Below are positions 6,359 through 11,524 of a DNA stretch of 11,524 nucleotides, piece after piece. The DNA comes from Thiobacillus sp. Lineage in GTDB: Bacteria > Pseudomonadota > Gammaproteobacteria > Burkholderiales > Thiobacillaceae. Where the stretch lies: NCBI GenBank assembly GCA_011391285.1, contig JAABQU010000268.1:1-11524 (forward strand). The letters are read 5' to 3'. The number at the start of each line of letters is the position of its first letter. Position 1 is the stretch's first letter. The notes beneath the pieces are model-generated. The model ran no database searches, was not told where the DNA came from, and was given only the letters and a program-made list of their open reading frames with translations. The position numbers and the translations under genes were made by a program.

Positions 6359-7651
6359 TCACTCGTCGATGTCGAGCAGGCGTGCGCTGGCTGCATCCGG
6401 ATGCTCCAGTTCGACCCGTTCGATCTGCTGGAAGCGGCGGCTGATCTTGTCGCTGGAGATGCGGACTTCGCCCACATCCTTGCTGGCCTGCTCGATGTGG
6501 CTGGCGAGTTTTTTCATGCGATCGTCGAAGCGTGCAAAATCCTTCGCCAGCTTGCCGAGCTCATCCTTGATCACGTGCGCCATGCGCCGCGTTTCCGAAT
6601 CGCGGATCACTGCGCGCGCGGTGTTCAGCACCGCCATCAGCGTGGTCGGCGAGGTGAGCCAGACGCGCTTCTTCTGGGCGTGCTCGACCAGATCCGGATG
6701 GTAGGCGTGGATCTCGGCGAACACCGCTTCGGCTGGCAGAAACATCACCGCGCCGTCGGAGGTTTCGCCCTCGACGATGTATTTGGCGGCGATGTCGTCG
6801 ACATGCTTTTTGACGTCCATCTTGAATTGCCGCTTGGCCGCGTCGCGCTCGGCCATCGGCAGGCTGTCATCGAACATGCGGCTGTAGTTTTCCAGCGGAA
6901 ACTTGGAATCGACGCACACCGTGCCGGTCGGCTCGGGCAGGATCAGCACGCAGTCGGCGCGCGCGCCGCTCTTCAGGGTGTGCTGGAAGGCATAGGCGTC
7001 GGGCGGCAGGCTGTTCCTCACCAGTGCTTCCAGCTGCACTTCACCGAAGGCACCGCGCGAGCGCTTGTCGCCCAATATCTCTTGTAGCGACACGACGTTG
7101 GACGCCAGTCCTTCGATTTTCTTCTGCGCCTCGTCGATTACCGCCAGCCGTGACATCACCGAGGTGAAGGTTTCATTGGTTTTCTTGAAGCCTTCGTCGA
7201 GCCGCTCGGCCACCTTGCCGGAGATTTCATTCAGGCGCCCGTCCACCGTCTGCGACAGCTGTTGCACGCGTTCGTTGAAATGCGCGGTCATGCCCTTGAG
7301 CGTGTCCTGCAGCAGGCTTTGCTCGGCGCGGCCCTGCTCGATCAACTTTTCCAGCATCGCGGTCTGGAACTGGCTGAATTGTCCTGTCACGGTTTCACGC
7401 GTTTCCGCCAGCCGTTCGGTCTGCGCAATCTGCATGGAAGCCAGTTGGGCCTGCATGCGGTCGGACTGCTGTGCCAGGCCTGCGTGCAGGTCGGTCAGCA
7501 CGGCGCGGTGGCGCGCATCCATGTCCTGCGTCAGCAGCGCGGGCAACCCGGCTTGTTCGCGCCGCAGCGCGGCGAGGCGCAGCAGCAGGAAAACAGCCAG
7601 AAGGATGAGGACGGCAAGGCCGATGAAAAGGGCGATTTCGACTGGACGCAT
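6359..7651 (-). CDS. rmuC: RmuC-family DNA recombination protein
   Basis: A 430-residue protein. An N-terminal membrane segment (about residues 4-26) is followed by a long Gln/Glu-rich coiled coil (about 30-190). The RmuC domain comes next, with RGAFGE at 199-204 and the nuclease-like VDSKFPLENY around 247-256, where Asp248 and Lys250 fit the PD-(D/E)xK pattern. A second helical stretch ends the protein. RmuC in E. coli limits inversions at short inverted repeats, and the family is treated as a putative membrane-anchored nuclease; activity here is inferred. I chose the ATG at 7651 rather than the in-frame ATG at 7693 because the latter lies within the loop of the terminator after typA and because 7651 starts immediately before the membrane segment. 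First gene of a run with mtfA and the aminotransferase. Confidence 0.93.
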   Translation of the reverse strand: MRPVEIALFIGLAVLILLAVFLLLRLAALRREQAGLPALLTQDMDARHRAVLTDLHAGLAQQSDRMQAQLASMQIAQTERLAETRETVTGQFSQFQTAMLEKLIEQGRAEQSLLQDTLKGMTAHFNERVQQLSQTVDGRLNEISGKVAERLDEGFKKTNETFTSVMSRLAVIDEAQKKIEGLASNVVSLQEILGDKRSRGAFGEVQLEALVRNSLPPDAYAFQHTLKSGARADCVLILPEPTGTVCVDSKFPLENYSRMFDDSLPMAERDAAKRQFKMDVKKHVDDIAAKYIVEGETSDGAVMFLPAEAVFAEIHAYHPDLVEHAQKKRVWLTSPTTLMAVLNTARAVIRDSETRRMAHVIKDELGKLAKDFARFDDRMKKLASHIEQASKDVGEVRISSDKISRRFQQIERVELEHPDAASARLLDIDE

Positions 7652-7678
7652 GGCACCGATTTTACCCGTGACCCACGC

Positions 7679-7709
7679 AAAAAAGCCCGGCATGACGCCG
7701 GGCTTTTTT
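7679..7709 (-). terminator. Rho-independent terminator after typA
   Basis: On the minus strand GCCCGGC pairs with GCCGGGC (7697-7703 with 7685-7691) around a five-base loop, followed by six T residues (complement of 7679-7684). Six T residues on the plus side (7704-7709) also make it symmetric. It lies about 30 bases after the typA stop and before rmuC, so rmuC either relies on readthrough or on a promoter I could not identify. Confidence 0.88.
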
Positions 7710-7740
7710 AACGCAGCCCCGGCGCAGGGCCGGGTGCCGT

Positions 7741-9573
<1,833 letters not shown>

Positions 9574-9602
9574 GATGGGTGCCGGATTGCGGGAAACCCA
9601 GC

Positions 9603-9611
9603 ATTATAACA
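9603..9611 (-). promoter_or_regulatory. Extended -10 promoter of typA
   Basis: On the minus strand the sequence reads TGTTATAAT: a perfect TATAAT (complement of 9603-9608) preceded by TGT, an extended -10 element. No good -35 hexamer is found at the normal spacing, where AATAAA lies. It lies between the stop of the upstream gene (9627) and the typA ATG, giving a leader of roughly 20-25 bases. Confidence 0.65.
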
Positions 9612-9626
9612 GGGTTTATTGACTAT

Positions 9627-10883
9627 TTATTGCGCAAGCGGATGCACGTCGAGACGGGCATCGATGCGGTCGATGACCGTCAGGTAGCGGGGGCTGCCGA
9701 CCGGCCCGAAGCGGCGGTCGAATTCGGCCTGCGACATGAATTCAGGCAGGTCCCGAAAATCCGGTAGCACGTCAGCATCGCTGCGGGCGGCAGCCAGGCG
9801 TTGCTGCACCTGTGCCGCCGTTTCGCTGGTGGCGCGTTCGCCCAGTTTGACCCCGGCGCGGTTGGCGGCCAGATCGGTGAAGCTGAAGCCCGAGCCCTTG
9901 CTGACGTCTTCTTCTTCCTTGATCAGGCCGATGGCGTTGGCCAGCCGGCTGCCGCCATTGACGGTGATCGCGGCTGAAATCACGTAGTGTTCTGCAAAGT
10001 CGCGACGCCCGTGCAGCGACAGCAATACGCGCGGCGCCCGGCGGATCGACTGACTGTCGCCTTCAAGCAGCTTGGGCAGGCTGATGCCTGAGAGATAGGC
10101 AGCCAGCGCGGTGAGCGCGGCGCGGTTCTCCTCGGCTTCGTCGCCATCCATCGTTTGCGCGAAGCCAAACAGGGGCGCGCTGACCTTGATCAGCGGGATG
10201 GTGCTGCCACGGCGATAGGGTTTCAGCAGGGCGTCCAGCTGCTCGGCATAGACCAGCATGCGGGCCTGATCTTCCGGTGCAATCAGCAGATCGGCGCTTT
10301 TGCGCTCCAGTCGGGTCAGCAGGATGGGATGCCAGCGGTAATCCAGGGTGGCCTGGTTTTCGTCGAAATTCACCTGGGAAAAGGCATTGGCCAGCGAAGC
10401 GTAGGTCTCATCGCGGCGCAGCCAGTAATGAACCAGGCGCGCCAGCGCGTCGGCCACCGCGCCCGGCACGGGCAGGCTGCCCAGTTGCAGACTCTGGATG
10501 CGGATGCCGCCGGGCACCTCGGCCACTTCGGCGCTGATATTGAGGTAGCGGCCCAACGGGTTGGCAGGCACCGTCAGGGTACCGGTCAGGGTGGCCATAC
10601 CGGGCGTGAGTTCGGCGGCGACGCCGCTGATCTGACGCAGTTCGACCGCGTAATTCAGCAAGCGGTTGAGTTCCGACTCATCCAGCTGGATGCTGTGAAC
10701 CACATCAGGGGTGCGGCTGCGCGGATCGTGTTTCTGGAACAGCGACCTGACCCAGGCCAGATCGGTGCGACGGAACTCTGCCGGCGGCTCGATCGCAGGC
10801 GCGTCGTCCAGCATCAGCCAGGGCAGCACGATGAGCCCGGCCAGCATCGCCAAAAGCACGCCCCAACCGATCAGGCGTTTCAT
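9627..10883 (-). CDS. Membrane-anchored conserved protein of unknown function
   Basis: A 418-residue protein starting MKRLIGWGVLLAMLAG, with one hydrophobic segment (about 5-24) and no obvious cleavage or lipobox, so it is probably anchored in the inner membrane with a large periplasmic part. The first half has alternating beta-like stretches (IQLDESELNRLLNYA, MATLTGTLTVPANPLG, GIRIQSLQLGSLPVPG) that hint at a lipid-binding-like or lipoprotein-like beta fold, but this is a guess. The C-terminal part contains SGFSFTDLAANRAGV near residue 330 and a final RFGPVGSPRYLTVIDRID region, which read like conserved blocks. I recall similar unannotated proteins in proteobacteria but cannot name a family. 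It starts one base after the globin stop (TGACATG), so translation is coupled. Confidence 0.75.
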   Translation of the reverse strand: MKRLIGWGVLLAMLAGLIVLPWLMLDDAPAIEPPAEFRRTDLAWVRSLFQKHDPRSRTPDVVHSIQLDESELNRLLNYAVELRQISGVAAELTPGMATLTGTLTVPANPLGRYLNISAEVAEVPGGIRIQSLQLGSLPVPGAVADALARLVHYWLRRDETYASLANAFSQVNFDENQATLDYRWHPILLTRLERKSADLLIAPEDQARMLVYAEQLDALLKPYRRGSTIPLIKVSAPLFGFAQTMDGDEAEENRAALTALAAYLSGISLPKLLEGDSQSIRRAPRVLLSLHGRRDFAEHYVISAAITVNGGSRLANAIGLIKEEEDVSKGSGFSFTDLAANRAGVKLGERATSETAAQVQQRLAAARSDADVLPDFRDLPEFMSQAEFDRRFGPVGSPRYLTVIDRIDARLDVHPLAQ

Positions 10884-10884
10884 G

Positions 10885-11265
10885 TCACTGCGGCTGGTTG
10901 CGCATGAAATCGGCGGTCTTGAAGAGAGCCGAGGTGAGTTCCTGCTGCATTTCGGAATCGACTCCGACGTCGTGCATGGCGCGGATCATGCAGCCCATCC
11001 ACTGGTCGCGTTCGGCTTCGCCGATGGCAAACGGCATGTGACGACGGCGCAGGAAGGGATGGCCGAAGCGGTCGGTGTATTCCGGCGGCCCGCCGGTCCA
11101 GCCGCTCAAAAACCAGGCGAGTTTGTTGCGCGACTCGGTGAGGTCGGCGGGATGCAGCTTGCGGATGCCGTAGTAGTCGGGGTCTTCGTCCATCAGGTCG
11201 TAAAAGCGATCGACCAGCTTGCGGATGATGTCGCCGCCGCCGAGACGTTCGTAATGGGTCTGCAT
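10885..11265 (-). CDS. Group II truncated haemoglobin
   Basis: A 126-residue globin of the trHb group II (trHbO) class. Landmarks: Tyr22 (B10) in DRFYDLM, SGWTGGPPEYTDRFG at 54-68, proximal His76 (F8) in RRRHMPFAIG and Trp89 (G8) in RDQWM. The Tyr B10 and Trp G8 pair is typical of this group and shapes oxygen binding in the distal pocket. Such proteins bind O2 and are implicated in oxygen delivery or in handling reactive oxygen and nitrogen species; the precise role here is not visible. The ATG at 11265 is two bases after the purT stop, and GAAGG at 11277-11273 within the end of purT is a good ribosome binding site. Middle gene of the purT operon. Confidence 0.95.
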   Translation of the reverse strand: MQTHYERLGGGDIIRKLVDRFYDLMDEDPDYYGIRKLHPADLTESRNKLAWFLSGWTGGPPEYTDRFGHPFLRRRHMPFAIGEAERDQWMGCMIRAMHDVGVDSEMQQELTSALFKTADFMRNQPQ

Positions 11266-11267
11266 GT

Positions 11268-11524
11268 TCAGGCCTTCACCGGCTTCACGGCGGCTGCCGC
11301 GGCTTTGGCATGGCGGCGCGCCGCGTCCGTGTCGGGCGCGGTGGCGAGCGCGACGCCCATGCGCCGGCGGACGAAGGCTTGGGGCTTGCCGAACAGCCGC
11401 AGGTCGACCCCGGGCGTGCGCAAGGCATCGGCCACACCGTCGAAAGCGATGCCGGCAGCGTCCATTTCGCCGTAGATCACCGCCGAGGCACCGGGTTCGC
11501 GCAGGCTGACGTCGACCGGCAGGC
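11268..11524 (-). CDS. purT: Formate-dependent phosphoribosylglycinamide formyltransferase (PurT), C-terminal part
   Basis: Only the last 85 codons are in the window; the gene continues past its right edge. The visible part reads [18 protein letters not shown], then [25 protein letters not shown], the conserved end of the ATP-grasp enzyme PurT. PurT makes formyl-GAR from GAR with formate and ATP, the folate-independent route for the third step of purine synthesis. The tail ([16 protein letters not shown]) is the usual basic, alanine-rich end. It stops at 11268 and is followed two bases later by the globin gene, so the two are cotranscribed. Confidence 0.93.
   Translation of the reverse strand, partial: LPVDVSLREPGASAVIYGEMDAAGIAFDGVADALRTPGVDLRLFGKPQAFVRRRMGVALATAPDTDAARRHAKAAAAAVKPVKA

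Overview
The window looks like a chromosomal segment of a GC-rich betaproteobacterium, possibly of the Nitrosomonadales/Thiobacillus type. The evidence is the GC-rich third codon positions, dense short-gap operons, and the types of BipA, RmuC, MtfA, PurT and group II truncated globin encoded. The lineage is inferred from protein character only; there is no rRNA in the window. No mobile element, CRISPR array, tRNA or rRNA was seen.

Left part (1-4400), mostly plus strand. The first bases hold the start of a divergently transcribed zinc-ribbon protein, probably a NUDIX hydrolase (minus strand, cut by the window edge). A plus-strand run follows: a MoxR-type AAA+ ATPase (169-1212), a metallopeptidase-like/VWA-like protein of the DUF2201 type (1217-2473), an Hsp33-type chaperone (2470-3321, TTG start overlapping the previous stop), and a small exported protein of unknown function (3341-3625). 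After a 444-base gap comes a strongly biased, alanine-rich small lipoprotein (4070-4369) with its own extended -10 promoter. It ends at a bidirectional hairpin terminator shared with the convergent aminotransferase gene.

Right part (4413-11524), all minus strand, to be read from right to left. The tail of purT, a group II truncated haemoglobin and a 418-residue membrane-anchored conserved protein form one tight operon (gaps of 2 and 1 bases). Next comes typA/bipA with its own extended -10 promoter and a downstream terminator. Last is rmuC - mtfA - a class I aminotransferase, with a 10-base gap and a 14-base overlap, ending at the shared terminator.

Most genes are housekeeping or stress related: proteostasis (MoxR/VWA, Hsp33), ribosome-associated GTPase (TypA), nuclease-like RmuC, a zinc peptidase (MtfA), purine synthesis (PurT) and an oxygen-binding globin. 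The most unusual observation is that the Hsp33 homologue has lost two of the four cysteines of the redox zinc centre while the frame is intact, and that it is translationally coupled to the MoxR/VWA pair. The second is the slippage-prone heptapeptide-repeat lipoprotein with codon use unlike its neighbours. I did not find convincing evidence for a wholly new multi-gene system.
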